A stretch of DNA of 64,000 nt. Source: Bacilli bacterium (GTDB lineage Bacteria > Bacillota_I > Bacilli_A > RFN20 > CAG-826). The translations under genes were made by a program, and so were the position numbers. The stretch lies in the NCBI GenBank assembly GCA_017470115.1, contig JAFUEZ010000003.1, forward strand, positions 1-64,000, in the 5' to 3' direction. Of this stretch, positions 1 to 7,945 are shown in pieces (position 1 is the first letter of the stretch; each line of letters opens with the position of its first letter). The notes under the pieces were generated by a model, which was not told where the DNA came from, made no database searches, and was given only the letters and a program-made list of their open reading frames with translations.

Positions 1-34
1 TGTATACGAGTTTCTCTCTATCTATATCGTTCAT
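1..34 (-). CDS. 5' end of an unidentified gene running off the left edge
   Basis: On the minus strand an ATG at position 34 opens a reading frame (MNDIDREKLVY...) that continues to position 1. It is preceded at the right distance (6 bases) by a strong ribosome-binding site, GAAAGGAGGA, at 41-50. Eleven codons are too few to identify the protein. It is divergent from the zinc-ribbon gene at 237. The start is well supported; the product is unknown. Confidence 0.6.
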   Translation of the reverse strand, partial: MNDIDREKLVY

Positions 35-236
35 ATGTTTTCCTCCTTTCTTAGCAAAGCGAAACTCATTAAAATTATAACTGCAAAATAAAATGCACCT
101 ACATAATTTGAAATGGTGCAAAGACAAATTCAATTTACAGACCGAAAATTAATTTGGTTGTTAAAAGTAATTTTTAAATTTATATATTTATTTTTTCAGT
201 TTCTGATAACATATTAATTAATGGAGATGATATTTT

Positions 237-629
237 ATGTTTTGCTCAAATTGTGGAAAAGAAATAAGTAACAAAGACAAATATTGCCCATATTGTGGAT
301 GCGAGATTTCTCAAAACGAAAAAGACGGAAGCGAATCTTCTGATTTGCAGCAAAAAGAAGTAATGCAAACACCCGAACAAGAAAAAAGAGTCGATAAAAC
401 TGTTGGAGTGTTATCACTCGTTTTCGCATTCGTTTTTCCTCTTGTAGGTTTGATAATATCAATTTGTGGACTTGTTAAATATAAAGATAAAGAAAATAAA
501 TCTCTTTGCATGGCCGGATTAATTATTTCAGGTATTGATATTATTGTATATTTTGTTATTTCGATATTTCTTATGTTAGCAATTGTTGCTCAAGCTAATT
601 ATCATCCAAATTATCTCTTTTTAATATAG
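237..629 (+). CDS. Zinc-ribbon membrane protein (DUF4190-like)
   Basis: A 130-residue protein. Residues 3-22 carry two CxxC pairs (CSNC and CPYC), the usual zinc-ribbon at the start of small Firmicute membrane proteins. A charged linker follows, then two hydrophobic segments (about 55-78 and 93-118) separated by a short basic loop, the layout of DUF4190-type proteins. The ribbon should be cytoplasmic and the two helices in the membrane. No enzymatic motif is visible. The start has a GGAG about 11 bases upstream. It stands alone, divergent from the gene at the left edge. The precise role is unknown. Confidence 0.7.
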   Translation: MFCSNCGKEISNKDKYCPYCGCEISQNEKDGSESSDLQQKEVMQTPEQEKRVDKTVGVLSLVFAFVFPLVGLIISICGLVKYKDKENKSLCMAGLIISGIDIIVYFVISIFLMLAIVAQANYHPNYLFLI

Positions 630-668
630 TAAAACTGTTTTGTATTAATTCATCATCGCTGAATAATT

Positions 669-674
669 TATAAT
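669..674 (+). promoter_or_regulatory. -10 box giving a leaderless transcript
   Basis: A perfect TATAAT ends six bases before the ATG at 681, and no Shine-Dalgarno sequence lies between. Transcription would start at or next to the start codon. This is one of several such arrangements in the window. Confidence 0.55.
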
Positions 675-680
675 TTAAAC

Positions 681-1262
681 ATGATAAATATTTATTCCAT
701 AAACATAAAAGAAGTAGAAAAGTATTATCAAAAAGAGCTTTTTGGAGCGACAACTGTCGATAATTTTTCGGTTTCTGAAGAGGCAAACAAAGAAGAAATT
801 AAGGAATTTGCTAAAAGTTTACTGATTAAAAAATTTGTTTCGGAAAGAACTGATAATAATATATATTTCTCGACATCATTTAGTGGGCATTATTATTTAA
901 TTGCTATTTATAACAAACAAATTGGAATAGATATTCAAAGATTCGTCGATATTGATGTGCGATTAATAAATTATGCGTTTGATAAAAATGAAAGAGGCAA
1001 TTCAATTACTGAGGCTGATTTTGCTAGAGTATCAGCTTTAAAGAAATCTTTAATGAAATGTGCCAAAGTAAATCAAGAAATAAAACTAAATGATTTATCA
1101 TCAAATGAGTGTGATGGACCATATATCTTTGATAATGAAAACTATGTTTCATTAGCGAAAATTTATAAAGAGCATTATTATATAGCTATAACATACAAAG
1201 GAAATTTCATAGATAATATAGAAATTAACGAAATTAATATGGAGGAAATAATTGGAGACTAA
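681..1262 (+). CDS. Degenerate 4'-phosphopantetheinyl transferase-like protein
   Basis: A 193-residue protein whose middle resembles Sfp-type phosphopantetheinyl transferases, which load the CoA-derived arm onto carrier proteins. The stretch SFSGHYYLIAIYNKQIGIDI matches the family pattern in which a serine/histidine-containing strand precedes V/I-G-I-D-I/V-E, and ALKKSLMKC aligns with the W-x-x-K-E-S-x-x-K helix. Two Mg-binding acidic residues of Sfp appear replaced: GIDIE reads GIDIQ, and KES reads KKS. No carrier protein, polyketide or peptide synthetase gene is near. It may be a divergent or inactive paralogue. The transcript appears leaderless. Family assignment is from motif reading only. 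Confidence 0.5.
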   Translation: MINIYSINIKEVEKYYQKELFGATTVDNFSVSEEANKEEIKEFAKSLLIKKFVSERTDNNIYFSTSFSGHYYLIAIYNKQIGIDIQRFVDIDVRLINYAFDKNERGNSITEADFARVSALKKSLMKCAKVNQEIKLNDLSSNECDGPYIFDNENYVSLAKIYKEHYYIAITYKGNFIDNIEINEINMEEIIGD

Positions 1263-1314
1263 CAGGTAAATATCTATAAAAACCTTGCAAAACCCAGATA
1301 TTTTTTAAAAAATT

Positions 1315-1773
1315 ATGAACAAATTTATGCAATTAGCAATTAAAGAAGCAAAAAAGGGAATTCAAAATGGATACGGTGGACCTTTTGGTGCTGTGGTTGT
1401 TAGAAACGGAAAAGTAATAGGAAGAGGTCATAATCAAGTTATAAAAAATAATGACCCTACATGTCATGGAGAGATAATGGCGATTAAAGCTGCTTGTAAG
1501 AAAATTAAAAAATTTGACTTAACAGGATGTGAATTGTATACAACAGGAGAGCCATGCCCAATGTGCTATGGCGCTATTTTATGGAGCAACATAAAAGCAG
1601 TTTATTATGGATGTAACATTGTAGACACAGACATTATTGGTTTTAGAGATAATAATTTTTATAAAAGAATGGATTTAGCAAGTAGAAAAGAGATTATGAG
1701 TGAACTTGACAGATCTGAATGTCTAAAACTTTATAAGGAATACGCAGCAATTGAGGATAAAAAGGAGTATTAA
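1315..1773 (+). CDS. Nucleoside deaminase, guanine deaminase-like
   Basis: A 152-residue zinc-dependent deaminase of the cytidine deaminase superfamily. The zinc ligands are visible as HGE (replacing the commoner HAE; the Glu is the proton shuttle) near residue 50 and PCPMC near residue 80. The downstream GFRDNNFYKRM segment resembles guanine deaminases (B. subtilis GuaD type) more than the tRNA deaminase TadA, so purine salvage (guanine to xanthine) is the most likely role. Its stop overlaps the response-regulator start by a single base-adjacent junction, so the three genes 1315-3685 are probably co-transcribed. Substrate is not proven by the sequence. Confidence 0.75.
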   Translation: MNKFMQLAIKEAKKGIQNGYGGPFGAVVVRNGKVIGRGHNQVIKNNDPTCHGEIMAIKAACKKIKKFDLTGCELYTTGEPCPMCYGAILWSNIKAVYYGCNIVDTDIIGFRDNNFYKRMDLASRKEIMSELDRSECLKLYKEYAAIEDKKEY

Positions 1774-2457
1774 ATGAAAATTCTTGTTGTTGAAGACGAT
1801 AGGGAACTATCAAGAGCAATAAAAAGACTTCTTGAATTCAACAAATATGAGGTCGATGTTGCCTTTGATGGGTTAGAGGCGCTAGATAAAGTTTATTACA
1901 ACGAATATGATGCGCTTATTTTAGACTATATGATGCCAAAGATGGATGGCATCACTACTTTAAAAACGCTAAGAGCTAATGATAACAACATTCCAGTTTT
2001 GATGCTAACAGCAAAAGCAAGTATTGATGACAAAGTAGAAGGATTAGATGCAGGAGCAGATGATTATCTTACTAAGCCATTTCAAATTAAGGAACTTTTG
2101 GCTAGAGTTCGTGCTTTATTAAGAAGAAAAGGTGAGGTAATTAGTTCCATAGAATTTGGCGATTTCACTCTTGATCCAAATACAGCCGAAGTAATTTCAA
2201 AAGATAAACGAGTCAATTTAACAAATAAAGAATATCAATTATTAGAATTATTTATTAGAAATAAAAATGTTTTGTTATCAACAGAAAAGATTATGAATAC
2301 AATTTGGGATTTTGATTCTCAAGCTGAGATTAATGTTGTATGGCAATTTATTTCAAATATTCGTAAAAAGTTGAAGTTAATTGGTAGCAATTATACTATT
2401 CAAGCCGTTAGAGGTATAGGTTATAGATTAGGTAAAAACGATGATAAAGAAGCTTAG
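1774..2457 (+). CDS. OmpR-family response regulator
   Basis: A 227-residue regulator with an N-terminal receiver domain (acidic pair D8-D9, phosphoacceptor D51 in LILDYMMP, conserved K101 in TKPF) and a C-terminal winged-helix DNA-binding domain (about 125-222). It pairs with the histidine kinase that overlaps its 3' end by 17 bases. RBS AAAGGAGTATTAAATG inside the end of the deaminase gene fixes the start. Because the VTC-type and DUF4956 genes follow directly after the kinase, the system may control polyphosphate or envelope functions; that is inferred from position only. Confidence 0.9.
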   Translation: MKILVVEDDRELSRAIKRLLEFNKYEVDVAFDGLEALDKVYYNEYDALILDYMMPKMDGITTLKTLRANDNNIPVLMLTAKASIDDKVEGLDAGADDYLTKPFQIKELLARVRALLRRKGEVISSIEFGDFTLDPNTAEVISKDKRVNLTNKEYQLLELFIRNKNVLLSTEKIMNTIWDFDSQAEINVVWQFISNIRKKLKLIGSNYTIQAVRGIGYRLGKNDDKEA

Positions 2458-3685
2458 ATTTCAAATAGTTTTAGTTACGATAGTTTCAATCTTCCTTTTA
2501 TTAGGCAGTGTTCTTTTAGCGATTAACATTATCAATTTCTCAAATGTCGCTTCTAGAGCTGATGAAGTTACATCTAGAATCGTTAGAGAAAATAGTGCCG
2601 AATTAGATCCAGACTTTGATAATTCAAATGGGCAAAACCTTTCTTTATTATATTTTGCAAGCGATCCAGCTACAGATAGAAATGGTCCAGAAGACTTGCA
2701 CGCATTTAGATACTTTTTTGTAAAACTCACAAAAAGCGGTGAAACACTTGAAACAAATGTTGAACACACCTCTGCTTTTACAGTTGAAGAAGCTAATGCT
2801 TTTGCTCTTTCTATTTATAAGCAAGAAGGTACTTATTGGAAAGATAACTATAGATGTAGAGTTGAAAAACTCCCTGATTATAGAATGGTAGTAGCTGTTG
2901 ATTTTTCAAGAGAACGTGAATCATCTTTTGTTTTTCTTTGGACATCGCTCGGTGGTTTTGCAGTTGCTTTAATTATTGCTTTTGTTGTTACTTTAATGCT
3001 TTCAAAATTAATTACAAAGCCAATTGAGGAATCACAAAGACAACAAAAAAGGTTTGTTTCAAACGCAAGTCATGAATTAAAAACACCTTTAACAATAATT
3101 TCTGCAAATAGCGAATTACTTGAATTAGAAATCGGTGAAAATAATGAATCTTTGAATACAATCAAAAAGCAAACCAAAAAATTAATTAATATGGTTAAAG
3201 ATTTGAATAAACTCACAAAGATTGATGAATCAACAAATAAAGAATTTACAACTTTAGACATTTCAAGCTTATTGAAAGAGGTTTTTGAGTCTTATAAAGA
3301 AACATTTAGACAAGCAAATAAAGAAATTAACACACAAATTGATAACGACATTTCTTTACAAGGCAACGAAAAAATGATTCGAAACCTATTTAACATTCTC
3401 CTTGATAACGCTTATAAATATTCTTTATCTTTTGTGTTTGTATCTTTAAAGAAGAATAATTCACGAATTTATCTAGAAGTTAAAAATGATGTTGAAGAGA
3501 TCGAAGAAGAAGGCGATCAAGATAAAGTATTCGATAGATTTTATCGTGGAGATCGTGCTAGAAGCTCTAATATAGAAGGTTCTGGAATTGGTTTGTCGCT
3601 AGCAAAAGAAATCGTTGAAATGCATAAAGGAAGAATATCTGCTCGTGCAGAAAACAGAGAATTCATAATTAAAGCAGATTTTTAA
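2441..3685 (+). CDS. Sensor histidine kinase
   Basis: A 414-residue membrane kinase. Two transmembrane segments (about 7-29 and 163-188) enclose an extracytoplasmic sensor of about 130 residues with no recognised fold. The dimerisation/phosphotransfer helix holds SNASHELKTPL near residue 210; the ATPase part shows the N-box (LLDNAYKY) and the G-box (GSGIGLSLA). It is the cognate partner of the overlapping regulator at 1774. The ligand cannot be told from sequence. Confidence 0.9.
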   Translation: MIKKLRFQIVLVTIVSIFLLLGSVLLAINIINFSNVASRADEVTSRIVRENSAELDPDFDNSNGQNLSLLYFASDPATDRNGPEDLHAFRYFFVKLTKSGETLETNVEHTSAFTVEEANAFALSIYKQEGTYWKDNYRCRVEKLPDYRMVVAVDFSRERESSFVFLWTSLGGFAVALIIAFVVTLMLSKLITKPIEESQRQQKRFVSNASHELKTPLTIISANSELLELEIGENNESLNTIKKQTKKLINMVKDLNKLTKIDESTNKEFTTLDISSLLKEVFESYKETFRQANKEINTQIDNDISLQGNEKMIRNLFNILLDNAYKYSLSFVFVSLKKNNSRIYLEVKNDVEEIEEEGDQDKVFDRFYRGDRARSSNIEGSGIGLSLAKEIVEMHKGRISARAENREFIIKADF

Positions 3686-3712
3686 TAAATAAAATTTAAC
3701 TTAAATTTAAGT

Positions 3713-3751
3713 CACCTCCTTATTATGTAATTAAGAAAGGAGGTTTTATAA
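3713..3751 (+). promoter_or_regulatory. Hairpin that sequesters the ribosome-binding site of the VTC gene
   Basis: ACCTCCTT just upstream is a perfect complement of AAGGAGGT, the Shine-Dalgarno of the GTG start at 3752, with a 14-15 base loop between them. Folding would hide the RBS, so translation of the polyphosphate-polymerase-like gene may be tuned separately from the kinase upstream. The complementarity is seen; the regulatory effect is inferred. Confidence 0.5.
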
Positions 3752-4525
3752 GTGGCAACATATGGAAAAGTATTTGAAAGATACGAATTAAAATACATTC
3801 TTACAAAGCAAGATTATGAATTCATTAAAGAAGAATTATCTAAGCATATGAACATTGATGAATATGGAAGAACGACAATTCAATCAATTTATTATGACAC
3901 ACCAACAAATCTCCTTGTAAGACGTTCAATTGAAAAGCCAAAATTCAAAGAAAAAATTAGACTTAGAAGCTATGGCTTAGCAAATGAAACGAGCCCTTGT
4001 TATTTGGAATTAAAAAGAAAATGCCAAGGGTTGGTCTATAAAAGAAGAGTTCAAGTTTGTGAGCAAGATGCTGAGACATTCTTCGAAAGAGAAAATGTAG
4101 CAGGTAATGGTCAAATCGCTAGAGAACTTGCTTACTTCAGAGATCATTATAAAAAGTTACAACCAACATTCTTAATTCTTTATGAAAGAGAAAGCTATTA
4201 TAAAGAAGGAAGTGAAGTCAGAGTAACATTTGACTTTAACCCAAGATATAGAGTAGAAGATGTGAACTTACATACATCTTTAGAAGGAATCCCATTACTT
4301 GATGAAGACACCTGTTTAATGGAAATAAAAGTTTTACATAATATGCCACTATGGTTAGTTCGCATTCTTACTAAAGGAAAAATTAGAAGAGGCAGTTTCT
4401 CAAAAATTGGAAAAGCATATATGTTAGAAAAATCTAAAGGGAACATTCCTAATTCAAAAGAATTAGAGATTAAGGAGGAAAATCTATGGAAAACTTATTC
4501 GATTCAATATTCAATGGTTCAATAA
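3752..4525 (+). CDS. VTC-domain (polyphosphate polymerase-type) protein
   Basis: A 257-residue single-domain VTC/CYTH-like tunnel protein. Typical strands are visible: ERYELKY near residue 10, SIYYDTP near 47, the basic KIRLRSY near 71, YLELKRK near 87 and KRRV near 97, together lining the basic triphosphate tunnel, with LMEIKVL towards the C-terminus. In yeast Vtc4 this domain makes polyphosphate from ATP; bacterial copies are usually adjacent to DUF4956 membrane proteins, exactly as here. GTG is chosen as start because AAAGGAGG lies just upstream. Its end overlaps the DUF4956 gene by 40 bases. Enzymatic activity is inferred from the family. Confidence 0.8.
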   Translation: MATYGKVFERYELKYILTKQDYEFIKEELSKHMNIDEYGRTTIQSIYYDTPTNLLVRRSIEKPKFKEKIRLRSYGLANETSPCYLELKRKCQGLVYKRRVQVCEQDAETFFERENVAGNGQIARELAYFRDHYKKLQPTFLILYERESYYKEGSEVRVTFDFNPRYRVEDVNLHTSLEGIPLLDEDTCLMEIKVLHNMPLWLVRILTKGKIRRGSFSKIGKAYMLEKSKGNIPNSKELEIKEENLWKTYSIQYSMVQ

Positions 4526-5166
4526 CCGCACCAACATTTCTAATTATGATTGCATCAAGTCTATTAACTGGACTTGCACTAAGCTTCTTGATGTCATTTA
4601 AAATGCATACATCAAAAAGATTTTTCATTATTAATTCAATTTTACCTACTGTTGTTGCAATGATAGTTGCTCTTGTTAATAACATTGCAGCAGGTCTTGC
4701 TATTGCTGGAGCTTTTTCATTAGTTAGATTTAGATCTGCTCAAGGAAGTTCTGAAGAAATTGGTAGCATCTTTATTGGTGTTGCTTGTGGTCTCACATTT
4801 GGAATGGGTTATATCGCTTATGGAGTTATTTTTGCTCTTGTTATGGCTTTAATTTATATTGGTTTAACATATTTACCAATTTTTACTCATAAAGCAGCAC
4901 AAGCAGAAAAGGTAATTAGAATTACTGTTCCTGAAGATTTAAATTATGATGAAGAATTTGCTGATATATTTGCTCATTACACAAAAGAGCATGAATTAAT
5001 TAGAGTAAAAACGATTGATATGGGTTCATTATTTAGACTTGAATTTAGAGTTAGAATGAAAAATCCAGATGAAGTGAAAGTTATGATTGATGAATTGAGA
5101 GAGAAAAATGGAAATCTTGAAATTCAATTCATGCCTTATTCACTTTATGAAAACACTACTCTTTAA
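4486..5166 (+). CDS. DUF4956 membrane protein
   Basis: A 226-residue protein with about four hydrophobic helices in residues 15-135 (the loop FSLVRFRSAQGSSEEIG is the conserved signature of DUF4956) and a soluble, probably cytoplasmic C-terminal domain of about 85 residues. The family habitually accompanies VTC polyphosphate-polymerase domains and may form the membrane partner or export channel. RBS AAGGAGGAAAATCT precedes the ATG inside the upstream gene, so the pair is translationally coupled. Function is not established. Confidence 0.8.
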   Translation: MENLFDSIFNGSITAPTFLIMIASSLLTGLALSFLMSFKMHTSKRFFIINSILPTVVAMIVALVNNIAAGLAIAGAFSLVRFRSAQGSSEEIGSIFIGVACGLTFGMGYIAYGVIFALVMALIYIGLTYLPIFTHKAAQAEKVIRITVPEDLNYDEEFADIFAHYTKEHELIRVKTIDMGSLFRLEFRVRMKNPDEVKVMIDELREKNGNLEIQFMPYSLYENTTL

Positions 5167-5173
5167 TCAAAAT

Positions 5174-5207
5174 AAAATATCACGTCTCAAGGCGTGATAT
5201 TTTTTTG
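5174..5207 (+). terminator. Intrinsic terminator after DUF4956 gene
   Basis: AAAATATCACG pairs with CGTGATATTTT across a short loop and is followed by a T run. It also ends transcripts arriving from the convergent CofE-like gene if read on the other strand. Confidence 0.85.
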
Positions 5208-5221
5208 AATATATAAAGAAA

Positions 5222-6412
5222 TTAATTTGTGTAATTATCAAAGTATCCTTGGATTAAGATAATTGGTGTACCTTTATCTCCTGATCCACTTGTTAAATCA
5301 CAAAGCGAACCAATCAAATCAGTTAGTTGACGTGGAGTTGTACCTTGTGAAGCCATGTTACCAACTAAATTTGAATCCTTGGTTTTAATTGAGTTTTTAA
5401 TTGCTTCTTTCAATTCTTCACCATTAAGATTTTTATAATCGTTATCAGCTAAATATTTAAGTTTAAGTTCATTAGGTGTACCAACCAAACCTTTTGTAAA
5501 GAATGGTGAAACAACAGGATCAGCAAGTTCCCAAATCTTTCCTTGAGGATCTTTAAAAGCACCATCACCATAAACCATAACTTCAACATGTTTACCGGTT
5601 TTTTCTAAAATAGAAGCTTGGATTTTTTCAACTAATGGTTGTGAATCTCTAGGGAATAATTTGACTTTATCTTCAGTTGATTTATTTGAACCAAGTAAAC
5701 CATATTTTTGATTGTATCCGGAACCATCAACAGAAGAAGTGAGGATATCGTCCATTCCTAAAACAACTTCAGCACCATTTGCTTTCAAGATACGTTTTGT
5801 TCTTGCTCTTGTGTGAATATCGCAAGTCAAAACATGCTTTGTATAATTTAAAATTGCTCTTGGATTATTGGAGAAAATTATCTCACATTTAGCACCTTCG
5901 TTTTCGACTAATTCTTTATAGTAAGAAATGTAGTCTACACCAGTAAATTCATGTACCTTATAGCCGAATAATTCTCTATATTTTTCCAGGCTTAAAACAT
6001 CACTATATGGGTTGATTCCTTTTTCGTCTAAATCATCATAAGTTAATAGTGCATTTCCTACTTCATCACTAGGATATGAGAGCATTAAATAGATCTTTTT
6101 TGCGGCCTTAGCAAAACCCTTTAAAAGGATAGAAAATCTATTACGTGAAAGGATAGGAAAAATGACAGCAAATTCGTCGCTTCCCATCTTATTTTTTACA
6201 TCTTTTGCGATATTTTCAATCGTTGCATAATTGCCTTGTGCACGGGCAACAATTGACTCGGTTAAAGCGATAACATCTTTATCGCGTAATTCAAAATTGT
6301 GAGCTTTTGCAGCGGCTAAAACAGCATTAACAGCAATTTCACTTAAATCATCGCCTTGTCTTATAATAGGGGCTCTAATTCCACGTGAAACTGTACCAAC
6401 TAATCTTTCCAT
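5222..6412 (-). CDS. CofE-like gamma-glutamyl ligase family protein
   Basis: A 396-residue protein of the F420-0:gamma-glutamyl ligase fold. The N-terminal part has the GDDL motif (near residue 21) and DVIALTESIVAR, as in CofE, which adds glutamate to F420-0; a related chlamydial enzyme glutamylates folate. No other F420 biosynthesis gene is present in the window, and this group of bacteria is not known for F420, so the true acceptor may be folate or an unknown molecule. It is a single gene with RBS AAGGA and a perfect inverted repeat in its leader (6436-6456). Fold assignment is firm; substrate is unknown. Confidence 0.75.
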   Translation of the reverse strand: MERLVGTVSRGIRAPIIRQGDDLSEIAVNAVLAAAKAHNFELRDKDVIALTESIVARAQGNYATIENIAKDVKNKMGSDEFAVIFPILSRNRFSILLKGFAKAAKKIYLMLSYPSDEVGNALLTYDDLDEKGINPYSDVLSLEKYRELFGYKVHEFTGVDYISYYKELVENEGAKCEIIFSNNPRAILNYTKHVLTCDIHTRARTKRILKANGAEVVLGMDDILTSSVDGSGYNQKYGLLGSNKSTEDKVKLFPRDSQPLVEKIQASILEKTGKHVEVMVYGDGAFKDPQGKIWELADPVVSPFFTKGLVGTPNELKLKYLADNDYKNLNGEELKEAIKNSIKTKDSNLVGNMASQGTTPRQLTDLIGSLCDLTSGSGDKGTPIILIQGYFDNYTN

Positions 6413-6435
6413 ATATTTAAATTCCTTCTTTGTTA

Positions 6436-6456
6436 AAGTAAGAATATTTCTTACTT
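6436..6456. repeat. Perfect inverted repeat in the leader of the CofE-like gene
   Basis: AAGTAAGAA-TAT-TTCTTACTT, nine-base arms with a three-base centre, lies 24 bases upstream of the start and just after a plausible minus-strand -10 box (TAAAAT). It could be a repressor operator or a leader hairpin. Confidence 0.5.
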
Positions 6457-7243
6457 GAATATTTTATCACTAGATGAGTTTTCTCGGTATTAATCTTAGA
6501 TTAAAAGTTTATATATGATTATCTTTATGATTTAGATAATGAATTTATAAAATATATGATTGTTATCACATATTTTTTATTTATAGGTAAATTCCTAGAC
6601 TTTATTAATTTTAGATTTTAACGCTATTTTGAAATGTAAAATCTAATTAACAAAATTTTCTACATCAATAGCAATAAAGACATTATTTTAGAAAAAAAGG
6701 AATTTCAACTTTAAGACAAATTTACATAACTATAAAAGCTTAAAATAGTGAAAAAAGATATTGAGGGATCTTGAACTCTAATTGAATTTTTTGAGGAACC
6801 TTAAACTAGGTGTAAGTCAAATTTCTGATATCAAACCTTATTGAGTTTTCAGCTAAAGGAAGTGTAAGTTTTGATAGCTAAAAAGTAAGGTAAAAATTTT
6901 TATTGAGGCAAGTAAAAAAATAATTAAAAATATCAAGGAAGAAAAAACCAAAATCTTGTTTAAATTTTGTCTCTATTTTTTTAAACAAACTTTATCCTTA
7001 TATATATAAATAAAGATAAGAAAAAAGTTGCCTTTCATAAGTTTTTTGACTCAGACAAAAGTTAGTCATGACAAATGTGGAAAAGAGATAAAAATTGTAA
7101 AATTTACCCTAAAAAATAGCGTTTCTTGTTCTAAAAAAATTCAATAAAAAAATGTTTCAAAAAAAGTTAAAAATTTTAGTGCTTTTTTATTTGCAAAAAA
7201 TATAAAATGTGAGAGACTAAATACACTCACTTGAGGAGATAAT
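6457..7243. other. AT-rich gene-free region before nrdG
   Basis: About 790 bases with no credible reading frame on either strand. It holds a perfect 10-base inverted repeat (TTAGATTTTA at 6611-6620, TAAAATCTAA at 6637-6646), loose repeats of a TTGAGG..CTT..AACT theme around 6760-6850, a palindrome GTAAAATTTAC near 7097, an AAATAGCGTTT sequence (7114-7124) that recurs in the hydrogenase promoter, and a GTGAG/CTCAC hairpin just ahead of the nrdG RBS. It is probably the control region of the nrdG-nrdD-trxB operon. No riboswitch family is recognised. Confidence 0.5.
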
Positions 7244-7933
7244 ATGAAAATTTGCGGGCTTCAGAAATTAACTCTTTTAGATTACCCCGGAAATCTGGCT
7301 TGTACAGTATTCCTCGGAGGATGCAACTTCAAGTGTTCTTATTGTTACAACACATCACTAATTAATCCGCCTAGTGATATTAGAACCATTTCGGTAGAAG
7401 AATTGATGAGATTCTTAGACACCAGAAAAGGTATTCTAAATGGGGTAGCAATAACAGGTGGGGAACCACTTATTAATAAAGATATCAAGGACCTGATTCT
7501 TAAGATTAGAGAAAAAGGTTTCAAAGTAAAATTAGATACAAACGGATCCTTCCCGGATGTGTTAGAAAATCTCATTGAAGAAGGACTCGTTGACTATGTT
7601 GCAATGGATGTAAAAAATACTTATGAAAAGTATTCTTTCACTGCCGGCGCAAAGGTCAACATTGAAAACATAAGCCGAAGCATAAATATATTGCTTCAGG
7701 GCAAAGTTGATTACGAATTCAGAACAACAGTAATCAAAGAATTCCACGCTATTGATGACTTTGAAGAGATCGGAAAGATGATTAAAGGTGCTAAACATTA
7801 TTTCCTTCAAAGCTTCCAAGACAAAGATAGTGTGCACGGACATTTCAATGCAATGTCAAAAGAAGATTTAGAGGCGTGCCTTAAAAAAGCACAATTATAT
7901 GTTCCAGTAGCTAAAATTAGGGGTGTAGACTAA
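7244..7933 (+). CDS. nrdG: Anaerobic ribonucleotide reductase activating protein
   Basis: A 229-residue radical-SAM activase. The cluster motif CxxxCxxC is CNFKCSYC near residue 27, followed by the GGEP motif (AITGGEPL near 70). It generates the glycyl radical on NrdD using a [4Fe-4S] cluster and S-adenosylmethionine. The sequence is of the longer NrdG2 type. RBS TTGAGGAG precedes the ATG, and nrdD begins 12 bases after the stop, so the two are one operon. Confidence 0.9.
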   Translation: MKICGLQKLTLLDYPGNLACTVFLGGCNFKCSYCYNTSLINPPSDIRTISVEELMRFLDTRKGILNGVAITGGEPLINKDIKDLILKIREKGFKVKLDTNGSFPDVLENLIEEGLVDYVAMDVKNTYEKYSFTAGAKVNIENISRSINILLQGKVDYEFRTTVIKEFHAIDDFEEIGKMIKGAKHYFLQSFQDKDSVHGHFNAMSKEDLEACLKKAQLYVPVAKIRGVD

Positions 7934-7945
7934 GGAGGTAAAAAC

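Noticed and set aside
6990-7020. Possible NrdR box before nrdG
   Set aside because: The TTATATATATAA palindrome is AT-only and does not show the two spaced NrdR boxes; AT-rich DNA gives such palindromes often.
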